From 40CM-4-69-5 sp036556905 (lineage in GTDB: Bacteria; Methylomirabilota; Methylomirabilia; Rokubacteriales; CSP1-6), in the NCBI GenBank assembly GCA_036556905.1, contig DATBIM010000086.1, positions 1-5,872 on the forward strand: a stretch of 5,872 nucleotides of DNA, read 5' to 3'. Below are positions 1 to 5,519 of the stretch, piece after piece. A model generated the notes under the pieces. It saw only the letters and a program-made list of their open reading frames with translations, searched no databases and was not told where the DNA came from. Within the stretch, counting starts at the first letter, position 1. Each line of letters begins with the position of its first letter. A program made the position numbers and the translations under genes.

Positions 1-2
1 GG

Positions 3-767
3 TCAGGGTTTCTGCGCGCGAATGGTCACGCCCTCGGTGTCGAACTTGTCGGCCTTGCGCTGGCCGCTGGCGCCCGTGAACGGCTTGCCGCGCCAGGTGA
101 TTTCCACTTCGACGAAGCCCGCCTGCCGGATCTGTTCGAGATACTCTCCCTCCAGGAGAGCGCCCCCGATTCAGGCAGCCCAGATGGCGATGTCCTCGCG
201 CGCAGCTGGCGGAATGTCCTTGTGCACGACGATGTCGGCGATCTGCAGACGCCCTCCCGGCTTGAGCACGCGGAAGGACTCGCGGAAGACCAGCGCCTTG
301 TCGGGGCTGAGGTTGATCACCCCGTTGGAGATGATCAGGTCGACGCTGGCCTCGGAAACCGGCAGCGCCTCGGCCCATCCCTTGCGGTATTCGATCTGGC
401 GCAGCCCCGTCAGCGCGACGTTGTCTCGACCACGTTCGATCATGACGTCGGTCATGTCGATGGCGATCACCGTGCCGGTCGGTCCCACGGCTTTCGCGGC
501 GAGGAACGCGTCCGTCCCGCTGCCGGCGCCAATGTCGACGACGGTGTCGCCTGGCTTCGGCGCGCCGGCAGCCAGCGGGTTGCCGACGCCGGCGAACGGC
601 GCGGTCACCGCGTCGGGCAACTCGGCCAGCGCCGCGCGCGAGTAGCCGAGCCGCTCGGCGGCATAGTCGGGCCCGGTGTGAAAGTGATAGCCCTTCTTCG
701 GATCGCGCGCGACCTCGCTGTAGACCTTGCTGATCTCCTCTCGCAAGCGCGCGGTGTCAAGCGCCAT
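3..767 (-). CDS. Putative selenoprotein: ArsM/UbiE-like SAM-dependent methyltransferase (UGA at 171-173 read as Sec199)
   Basis: A class I SAM-dependent methyltransferase of 254 residues when the in-frame UGA is read as selenocysteine. Seen directly: SAM-binding motif I VVDIGAGSG (about residues 76-84), acidic residue D104 in IAIDMT, the NGVINLSPDK segment (148-157) and FRVLKPGGRL (165-174), all typical of ArsM/UbiE-like enzymes. The UGA follows IWAA, and the frame then continues as IGGALLEGEYLEQIRQAGF and a family-like C-terminus ending TIRAQKP, with a normal UGA stop at 3-5. ArsM-type proteins have a metalloid-binding Cys at this position. The protein has no cysteine at all, and the usual GCGNP is GVGNP (60-64), so canonical three-thiolate arsenite binding is impossible. 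The ATG start is supported by GGAAGGAG six bases upstream, lying inside the preceding methyltransferase gene (11-nt overlap). Methyltransferase class is confident; substrate is unknown. An annotation stopping at UGA would report only 198 residues. Confidence 0.88.
144..173 (-). promoter_or_regulatory. Sec UGA codon with candidate bacterial SECIS hairpin (downstream methyltransferase)
   Basis: The recoded UGA is at 173-171. After a 10-nt spacer, the mRNA can fold CTCTCC (160-155), loop UGGAG (154-150), GGAGAG (149-144): six perfect base pairs and a 5-nt loop, 17 nt in total. In E. coli fdhF the SelB-binding minihelix is also about 17 nt, lies about 11 nt after the UGA, and has GG near the start of its loop. 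The match in distance, size and loop G residues supports SelB-directed Sec insertion. No bulged U like that of fdhF is visible in the stem. This was read by eye; no folding energy was calculated. Confidence 0.75.
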
Positions 768-1572
768 GGGAGGCTCCTTCCGGCAGCGACGGCTTGAGGG
801 CGGTCAGGGTGACCGACCATACCAGCGCCGCCTGGCGTGATGCGGGGACGGCCCGGCGGAGAAACTCCACGAGCTCCTCGGGAAAGACCGGGTAATGCGC
901 CAGCTCATCGAGGCCCACCGGCCGCCGTTCCTCCATCGCGACCGCTTCGAACCCCACATTCATGATCTTTTTGCTGAGCACTGGCTCCGCCAGTGTGCCG
1001 GCCAGTCAGGCAGCCAGCGCGGGCGCCGAGCGGAGCACGTCTTCCGGCAGCGCCTCGGTAACGACCAGATCGGCCAGCGCCAGCCGGCCTCCCGGGCGCA
1101 GCACCCGGAACATCTCGGCCAGGCCGCGGCTCTTCCGGGTGGAGAGGCTCAGCGCCCCGTTGGTGACGACCACGTCGACGGCGTCACCCCCGAGCGGGAT
1201 CGCTTCCATGAGCCCCTCGCGCACCTCGACCCAGCCGAAGCCGGCCAGGGCCGCGTGCTCGCGCGTGCGCTCGACCATCGCGGGCGTCATATCGAGCCCG
1301 ATCACGTGACCACTCGGGCCGACCAGGCGGGCCGCCAGCAGCGTGTCGATCCCCGCCCCGCAGCCCACGTCGAGCACGACGTCGCCCGGGCGCAGGCGAG
1401 CGTGGCGCACGGGATGCCCGACGCCCAGCGCCATATCGACGGGCGCTTTCGGGAGCCCCTCGAGCTCTTCGGGGGTGTACAGTCGCTCGGCCACCGTGCC
1501 CGAGCCACAGACGTTCTGGGCGTAGGCGCCCCGGATGATCGTGCGTGCTTCGGTCTCGGTGAAGTGGGCCAT
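757..1572 (-). CDS. Putative selenoprotein: ArsM/UbiE-like SAM-dependent methyltransferase (UGA at 1006-1008 read as Sec189)
   Basis: A second SAM-dependent methyltransferase, paralogous to its downstream neighbour; 271 residues with Sec. Seen: motif I VLDVGCGAG (66-74), D94 in IGLDMT, NGALSLSTRK (138-147), FRVLRPGGRL (155-164). After APALAA comes the UGA, then LAGTLAEPVLSKKIMNVGF, aligning with the post-UGA segment of the neighbour, and a longer C-terminal region with YPVFPEELVEFLRR and LVWSVTLTALKP. Cysteines are C22 (near the N-terminal Cys region of ArsM) and C71 in motif I; the usual GCGNP is GVGHP (50-54). The ATG at 1572 was chosen because it lies 2 nt after the anti-sigma stop, follows AGGGG, and begins the family-like sequence MAHFTETEAR; upstream in-frame starts would run into the anti-sigma gene. 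Read to its real stop (757-759), it overlaps the next gene by 11 nt. Substrate unknown; metalloid, thiol or selenol methylation is conceivable. Confidence 0.87.
774..781 (-). promoter_or_regulatory. Ribosome binding site of the downstream methyltransferase
   Basis: GGAAGGAG on the minus strand, six bases before the ATG at 767. It lies within the last codons of the upstream methyltransferase, so ribosomes reading through that gene's UGA would reach and unfold this site. This fixes the start of the second methyltransferase and suggests its translation is coupled to Sec read-through of the first. Confidence 0.7.
979..1008 (-). promoter_or_regulatory. Sec UGA codon with candidate bacterial SECIS hairpin (upstream methyltransferase)
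   Basis: The recoded UGA is at 1008-1006. After a 10-nt spacer comes CACUGG (995-990), loop CGGAG (989-985), CCAGUG (984-979). The closing C-G of the loop can also pair, giving a 7-bp stem with a GGA triloop. Position, stem length and loop are the same as in the neighbouring gene, yet the stem sequence differs with pairing kept at every position (U-A to A-U at pair 2; C-G to G-C at pairs 5 and 6). Part of the loop likeness could come from a conserved Glu codon GAG. Confidence 0.77.
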
Positions 1573-1574
1573 CG

Positions 1575-1814
1575 TCACGTCCCCTGAGCGCGCTCGAGCG
1601 CTCGCCGGACCCGGGCCTCCAGCGCCGCCGGCACCGGATTGTCCGGCAGGTGGCGCTTGACGAACGCGTCCAGCTCCCTGGAAAAGGCGAGCTTGTCGCA
1701 GCAATCGAGACAGGCCGCGAGATGGGCCTCGAGGTCCGCCAACTCCTCGCCGGACAGCGCGCGATCGAGGTAGGCGAAAAACTGCTGCACGGCCTGCTCG
1801 CAGGTCAGCCTCAT
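1575..1814 (-). CDS. Small soluble zinc-binding anti-sigma factor (zf-HC2 family)
   Basis: A 79-residue protein expected to bind and inhibit the ECF sigma factor encoded just upstream. Seen: the zinc-binding anti-sigma (ZAS/zf-HC2) signature H-x3-C-x2-C as HLAACLDC (H31, C35, C38), with C5 as a plausible fourth ligand and C39 adjacent. The helical arrangement (CEQAVQQFFAYLDRALSGEE before the motif) is typical of the family. There is no transmembrane segment, so it should be cytoplasmic, as RsrA and ChrR are. The ATG at 1814 overlaps the sigma stop as ATGA and follows GAGGA by a short spacer; an in-frame start 13 codons upstream would lengthen the overlap and adds no family-like sequence. In relatives the Cys/His centre can respond to thiol oxidation, singlet oxygen or metals. 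The signal sensed here is inferred, not visible. Confidence 0.88.
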   Translation of the reverse strand: MRLTCEQAVQQFFAYLDRALSGEELADLEAHLAACLDCCDKLAFSRELDAFVKRHLPDNPVPAALEARVRRALERAQGT

Positions 1815-2416
1815 CGAGTCCTCACAATTCCCCGCTGCTTGGCGCACTCCCACAGCTCGCGCTCGAGGATCTTTCGTCCCCGGTGCAGCCGCGACATGAT
1901 CGTTCCCACCGGACAGTCCAGCGCCTCGGCCAGCTCTCGGTAGGAAAGCTCTTCCACGTAGAGCAGCACCAACGGTACCCGGTAGGCTTCAGGCAATACC
2001 AGCAGGGCTCGGCGCACCTCAGCGTCGTCGAACCGGGCAAGGAAGTCGCGGTGGAGCTGGTCGGAATACGGGAACGGGTCTTCCTGGTCGATGAGGTCAT
2101 AGAGCGAGAACCGATCCAGCTCAGCCAGGTCGCCCACCACCACCTCGCGCGGCTCGCCGCGGTGGTCGTCGTAGACCAACCGGCTCAGAATCTTGCAAAG
2201 CCACGGTCGGATCCGGTCAGGGTCCCGCAAGGCCGGAAAGGCGCGGAGGGCCTTCACGTAGGTCTCCTGCACGAGGTCCTCGGCGTCCTGGGCAGTCCCC
2301 TTGAGGCGGACGGCCAGTCGATAGAGGTGACCGAGGTGCGGCAGGGCGAGGGCCTCGAATCGCTGCCGCGTCGCCGGGTCCAGCACTGGCCGGTCGATCC
2401 CCTTTCCCAGGCTCAT
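1811..2416 (-). CDS. ECF-type RNA polymerase sigma factor (sigma-70 family)
   Basis: A 201-residue alternative sigma factor with only regions 2 and 4, the extracytoplasmic-function layout. Region 2 spans about residues 20-86 and contains DAEDLVQETYVKALRAF (44-60) and RPWLCKILSRLVYDDHR (70-86). Region 4 spans about 131-190, with LPEAYRVPLVLLYVEELSYR and the helix-turn-helix ELAEALDCPVGTIMSRLHRG recognising the -35 element. It opens a leftward operon whose next gene is its probable zinc anti-sigma partner (ATGA overlap), followed by two methyltransferases, the likely targets of the switch. The ATG at 2416 follows GAGGG at a short 4-nt spacing. An ECF-like promoter sequence upstream suggests positive autoregulation. 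The family call is firm; the exact ECF group is not assigned. Confidence 0.95.
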   Translation of the reverse strand: MSLGKGIDRPVLDPATRQRFEALALPHLGHLYRLAVRLKGTAQDAEDLVQETYVKALRAFPALRDPDRIRPWLCKILSRLVYDDHRGEPREVVVGDLAELDRFSLYDLIDQEDPFPYSDQLHRDFLARFDDAEVRRALLVLPEAYRVPLVLLYVEELSYRELAEALDCPVGTIMSRLHRGRKILERELWECAKQRGIVRTR

Positions 2417-2625
2417 GGAACCCTCTACCTAGAGAGACGGGTTGGGGCGGCCCGAAAATTCCCGGCCAGGGTCGGTAGCCGGCGCCCAAACCGCGTCCAC
2501 CACGGTTCTCGCACCCCTGGCGTAGGCCCTTTGATAAGACAGGATAGCTGATCCATCGGGGCGATGAGCGGAAGGCCGGCATCGGCATCGCGCCGGAGGA
2601 TGAGGAGGCAGTATCATCAGGTACC
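2417..2625. other. Divergent intergenic spacer
   Basis: The only sizeable non-coding stretch, lying between the leftward sigma operon and the rightward transporter/sulfatase cluster. It should hold promoters for both. The sigma-side candidate is listed separately. A locally AT-richer patch (about 2529-2555, containing TTGATAAGAC and GGATAGCTGATCC, the latter with 4-bp inverted ends) could belong to a promoter or operator for the rightward genes, but no convincing -35/-10 pair is visible. No RNA gene or credible small ORF was recognised. Confidence 0.5.
2434..2462 (-). promoter_or_regulatory. Candidate autoregulatory ECF promoter of the sigma/anti-sigma/methyltransferase operon
   Basis: On the minus strand, GGAATT (2462-2457) and CGTCTC (2439-2434) are separated by 17 nt, resembling the GGAAC-type -35 and CGTC/GTCT-type -10 boxes used by many ECF sigma factors. 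Transcription would start near 2427, leaving a leader of about 10 nt with GAGGG before the ATG at 2416. The short leader and two loosely matched boxes in GC-rich DNA make this tentative. Confidence 0.4.
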
Positions 2626-3537
2626 ATGCGGCTTACCGTAGCCGACGCGATCTCTCCTTCCTACTTCGTGGCCATCGCGGCCGTGCAGCTCGGATTTTTC
2701 CGACAGGAAGGCGTCGAGATGGAGTTCGTCTTCTCGCCGGCGAATCCGTCGCAGGCCCTGAAGGATGGGGCCATCGACTTCTTCGGCGGGTCTCCCTACA
2801 CCGGCCTGCGGGCCTTCCCCGGCTGGCGGGGTGGCGTCCTCCTCTGCGCGCTTTCGCACTACAACTACTGGTTCCTGGCTGTCCGCTCCGACATCCAATG
2901 CGAGCGGGGCGACATCAGCGCGGTGAAAGGGCTGCGCCTGAGCGCGTCGGCCGACCCCGGCCTCACGATGAAGCGGTTGCTGGAGGAAGCGGGCATCGAC
3001 CTCCAGCGGGACAACGTCCAGATCGTTCCCAGTCCCCGGCGCACCAGCCCCAACTGGGCCTGGGATGGCGTGGACGCCATCGAGCAGGGCGTCTCGGACG
3101 GCTACTGGGGCAACGGCCTGCGGGCGGACCTGGGGGTGAAGCGGGGCATCGCCAAGATCCTGCTCGACGTGCGTCGGGGCGACGGGCCGCCCGCGGCCCG
3201 CCACTGGACCTTCCCGGCGCTGGTGACCACGGAGCGGCTGGTCAAGGAGCATCCCGACATCGCCGCCGGGGCCGTGCGGGCCATCGTGAAAACGCAGCGC
3301 GCGCTTCGGGCCAACCCGCAGCTGGCCGCGAAGGCCGCCCAACGCCTGTTTCCCGCCGAGGAGGCAAGTCTCATCGCCTTCGAGGTGGCCAGGGATGCTC
3401 CCTTCTACGACCCGACCATTACCGAGGAGATGGTCGGCCATATCAGCCGGTTCGCTCGCGAGATCGGCGCCCTGGAAGGGGAGGTCCGGTACGGCGAACT
3501 GGTCGCGACCCAATTCGCCACTCTCTGGAAGGGGTAA
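2626..3537 (+). CDS. NMT1/THI5-like substrate-binding protein without signal peptide
   Basis: A 303-residue protein of the periplasmic-binding-protein type II fold, like the SsuA/TauA/ThiY binding components of ABC importers. Seen: N-terminal ISPSYFVAIAAVQLGFFRQE followed by VEMEF, the usual pattern 'approaches substrate, reaches GFF, then E-G-V-x-V/M-x-F'; SQALKDGAIDFFGGSPYTGL; and a second lobe beginning GLRLSASADPGLTMKRLLEE. It starts directly at the first beta-strand, with no hydrophobic leader or lipobox. Upstream in-frame sequence reaches a TAG near 2546 without a start codon or leader-like sequence, so ATG 2626 is the likely start. The purine-rich GAGGAGG (2602-2608) is unusually far away, 17 nt. 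No ABC permease or ATPase gene is adjacent. It may be a cytoplasmic ligand-binding or enzyme-like member (THI5-type proteins also lack leaders). A sulfatase follows 15 nt after its stop, so a sulfated or anionic ligand is possible but inferred. Confidence 0.8.
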   Translation: MRLTVADAISPSYFVAIAAVQLGFFRQEGVEMEFVFSPANPSQALKDGAIDFFGGSPYTGLRAFPGWRGGVLLCALSHYNYWFLAVRSDIQCERGDISAVKGLRLSASADPGLTMKRLLEEAGIDLQRDNVQIVPSPRRTSPNWAWDGVDAIEQGVSDGYWGNGLRADLGVKRGIAKILLDVRRGDGPPAARHWTFPALVTTERLVKEHPDIAAGAVRAIVKTQRALRANPQLAAKAAQRLFPAEEASLIAFEVARDAPFYDPTITEEMVGHISRFAREIGALEGEVRYGELVATQFATLWKG

Positions 3538-3546
3538 GGAGGAGGT
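3536..3546 (+). promoter_or_regulatory. Strong ribosome binding site of the sulfatase gene
   Basis: AAGGAGGAGGT overlaps the stop codon of the binding-protein gene and ends six bases before the GTG at 3553. It decides the GTG start of the sulfatase and supports expression of both genes from one transcript. Confidence 0.75.
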
Positions 3547-3552
3547 GTAGGC

Positions 3553-5025
3553 GTGGAGCCCGGCAACCTTCTGTTCATCCTGTCGGACGAGCACCAGCGC
3601 GACCGGACCGGCTGCTATGGCGATCCCATCGCCATCACGCCGAACCTCGACCGGCTGGCGGCGCGGGGGGTGCGGTTCACCAGCGCGTACACGCCCTGCC
3701 CGATCTGCGTGCCCGCCCGCGCGGCGCTGGCGACGGGCCGGTGGGTGCACGGGACGAAGGCCTGGGACAACGCCGCCCCCTATCACGGGCAGCTGCCGAG
3801 CTGGCACCACCGCCTGCGCACCCGCGGTCATCGCGTCGTGTCCATCGGCAAGCTGCACTTCCGGGCGACGGCCGACGACAACGGCTTCAGCGAGGAGATC
3901 CTGCCCCTGCACGTCCTCGACGGTCGGGGCGACCTCCTGGGCATGCTGCGCGAGCCGCCAGCCCGGCGGGGCAGCACACCCGCGCTGGCCGCGAGCGCCG
4001 GCCCGGGACCGTCGCCCTACAACGACTACGACCTGGCGATCGCGGCCGCAGCCTGCCGCTGGATCGCCACGGAGGGCGCGCGGAGCGGCGACCGACCCTG
4101 GGCCCTGTTCGTGTCCTTCGTGCGGCCGCACTTCCCGCTGACCCCGCCGCCGGAGTTCTTCAAGCTCTATCCGCCCGAGCGCATGCCGCTGCCGCGGCTC
4201 TACGGCGAGGCGGCCCGGCCCCGCCACCCGGCGGTGGCGGCGCTACGGTCCATCATGGACTACGACGACTACTTCGCCGACGCGGCGGCGGTGCGGCGCG
4301 CCATCGCTGCCTATTACGGCCTCGTCAGCTTCCTCGACGATAACATCGGCAAGGTGCTGGCGGCGCTGGAGGCAGCCGGGGCGATGGGAACCACCCGGGT
4401 GATCTACACCTCCGACCACGGCGACAACCTCGGCTGCCGCGGGCTCTGGGGCAAGTCGGTGATGTACGAGGAATCCGCCGCGGTGCCGCTCCTCGTGGCC
4501 GGGCCCGGGGTGCCGGCGGGCGCGGTCGTCGCCACGCCGGTGTCGCTGGTCGACTGCTACCGATCGATCCTGGAGGCCGTGGGCTGCCCCCTGGCCGCCG
4601 AGGACGAGGCGCTGCCCTCCCGCTCGCTCTGGGCCATCGCGGCCGGCCAGCGCCCCGAGCGCACGGTGCTGTCGGAGTATCACGCGGCCGGCTCGATCAC
4701 GGGCAGCTTCATGATCCGGCACGGGCGCTGGAAGTACGTCCACCACGTCGGCTTCCGGCCGGAGCTGTACGACCTGGAGGCCGACCCGGGCGAGACGATG
4801 GACCTGGCCGAGCGGCCCGACCTGGTCTCCGTGCTGGCCGACTGCGAGGCCCGGCTGCGCGGTCTCTGCGATCCGGGGGCGGTCAACGCCGAGGCATTCG
4901 CCGACCAGCGCCGCCGGATCGCCGAGCACGGCGGGCGGGACGCGGTCCTGGCGCGCGGCGACTTCAGCTATACGCCGGCGCCGGGTGAAAAGCCGGTGCT
5001 CGTCGTCAAGGCCAAGGAGCGCTGA
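3553..5025 (+). CDS. FGly-dependent sulfatase (arylsulfatase/choline-sulfatase-like), probably cytoplasmic
   Basis: A 490-residue type I sulfatase of the alkaline-phosphatase superfamily, hydrolysing a sulfate ester (or a phosphonate monoester in related enzymes). Seen: the Cys-type formylglycine motif CVPAR (C52-R56) within PICVPARAALATGRW; N-terminal metal ligand D12 in LSDEHQRDRTGCYG; K100 and H102 in IGKLHF; H193 in VRPHFPL; D288/H289 in TSDHGDNLG; K301 in GLWGKS; and the C-terminal substrate/fold segment RHGRWKYVHHVG with LYDLEADPGETMDLAE. C52 must be oxidised to formylglycine by an FGE or anaerobic maturase, not encoded here. There is no signal peptide (start MEPGNLLFIL), so it acts in the cytoplasm on imported substrate. 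GTG start set by a strong RBS. Length and C-terminal region resemble choline-sulfatase/phosphonate monoester hydrolase-type members; the substrate is not determined. Confidence 0.93.
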   Translation: MEPGNLLFILSDEHQRDRTGCYGDPIAITPNLDRLAARGVRFTSAYTPCPICVPARAALATGRWVHGTKAWDNAAPYHGQLPSWHHRLRTRGHRVVSIGKLHFRATADDNGFSEEILPLHVLDGRGDLLGMLREPPARRGSTPALAASAGPGPSPYNDYDLAIAAAACRWIATEGARSGDRPWALFVSFVRPHFPLTPPPEFFKLYPPERMPLPRLYGEAARPRHPAVAALRSIMDYDDYFADAAAVRRAIAAYYGLVSFLDDNIGKVLAALEAAGAMGTTRVIYTSDHGDNLGCRGLWGKSVMYEESAAVPLLVAGPGVPAGAVVATPVSLVDCYRSILEAVGCPLAAEDEALPSRSLWAIAAGQRPERTVLSEYHAAGSITGSFMIRHGRWKYVHHVGFRPELYDLEADPGETMDLAERPDLVSVLADCEARLRGLCDPGAVNAEAFADQRRRIAEHGGRDAVLARGDFSYTPAPGEKPVLVVKAKER

Positions 5026-5506
5026 GACGCGGCGGGCGGAGATCGCCTACATCGTGCTCGTCCTGGTGGTCGCCGGGGTGACCTGGCGGGAGGCGGGCGG
5101 GCTGCCGCCGGCCCCGTACGATCCACTGGGCCCGAAGGCCTTCCCCATCGGCGTCAGCGTCGCGCTGGCGGCGCTCGGGCTGGCGATGCTGATACGGTTC
5201 CTGATCGGGCGCTCCCTGGGCGGGGCCGCGATGGGCATGGTGGTGGGCTTCGACGCCGCCGGCGATCACGCGCGGCGGCCCTGGACGGCGGCCGGCATCC
5301 TGCTCCTGGCCTTCGGCTACGCGGGCGCCCTGAGCCTCCGCGGTGTCGGCTTTCTGCCCGCGACCGCGGTCTATCTGTTCCTGTCCGGCGTGCTGCTCGG
5401 GCCCTTCGCGGGCCGGCGGGTGGCGGCGGTGGCCGCGTTCGCCGTGGCCGCGGCTGTCGTCCTCGACCTGCTGTTCCGTGTCCTCTTCAGGCTCGACCTC
5501 ACCTGA
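4985..5506 (+). CDS. tctB: Tripartite tricarboxylate transporter small membrane subunit TctB
   Basis: Small integral membrane subunit of a Tct-type secondary importer, which works with TctA and a periplasmic binding protein TctC. Seen: the TctB-typical loop PPAPYDPLGPKAFPIGVSVA after the first helix, and hydrophobic segments at about residues 19-33, 53-74, 100-116, 121-140 and 144-168. The start is uncertain: the farthest upstream start is GTG 4985, which overlaps the sulfatase by 41 nt and gives a polar, Ser/Arg-rich N-terminus. The AAGGAG at about 5014-5019, near the sulfatase stop, would suit a start a few codons later, but no standard start codon is there before the first membrane helix. 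Translation is probably coupled to the sulfatase. TctA follows after 13 nt. The 173-residue length fits the family. Confidence 0.82.
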   Translation: MKSRCSSSRPRSAETRRAEIAYIVLVLVVAGVTWREAGGLPPAPYDPLGPKAFPIGVSVALAALGLAMLIRFLIGRSLGGAAMGMVVGFDAAGDHARRPWTAAGILLLAFGYAGALSLRGVGFLPATAVYLFLSGVLLGPFAGRRVAAVAAFAVAAAVVLDLLFRVLFRLDLT

Positions 5507-5519
5507 GAACGGCGGGGGC

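Noticed and set aside
757..981. A separate 74-residue ORF between the two methyltransferases
   Set aside because: It is the in-frame C-terminal part of the upstream methyltransferase after its UGA, and its first Met codon is internal, so it is not an independent gene.
3..1008. Both methyltransferases as pseudogenes broken by a nonsense mutation
   Set aside because: Both UGAs occur at the same aligned position, both frames remain intact and family-like afterwards, and both are followed by similar hairpins. Decay would not give this pattern.
3..1572. Genome-wide UGA reassignment to Trp or Gly (codes 4/25) as the cause of the internal UGAs
   Set aside because: UGA serves as the normal stop of the sigma, anti-sigma, sulfatase, tctB and both methyltransferase genes, and Trp is encoded by TGG throughout.
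2542..2554. GGAT-AGCTG-ATCC inverted ends as an operator
   Set aside because: Only 4-bp arms in a single copy; easily chance, so not listed as its own site.
2617..4227. A 536-codon open frame on the minus strand, opposite the binding protein and sulfatase
   Set aside because: Its translation is Arg/Gly/Pro/His-rich with no recognisable domain, and it covers two well-supported plus-strand genes. It is a GC-rich antisense shadow.
2898..4343. A 481-codon open frame on the plus strand across the binding-protein/sulfatase junction
   Set aside because: Low-complexity Arg/Ala/Gly-rich translation in the wrong frame of two real genes; no motif.
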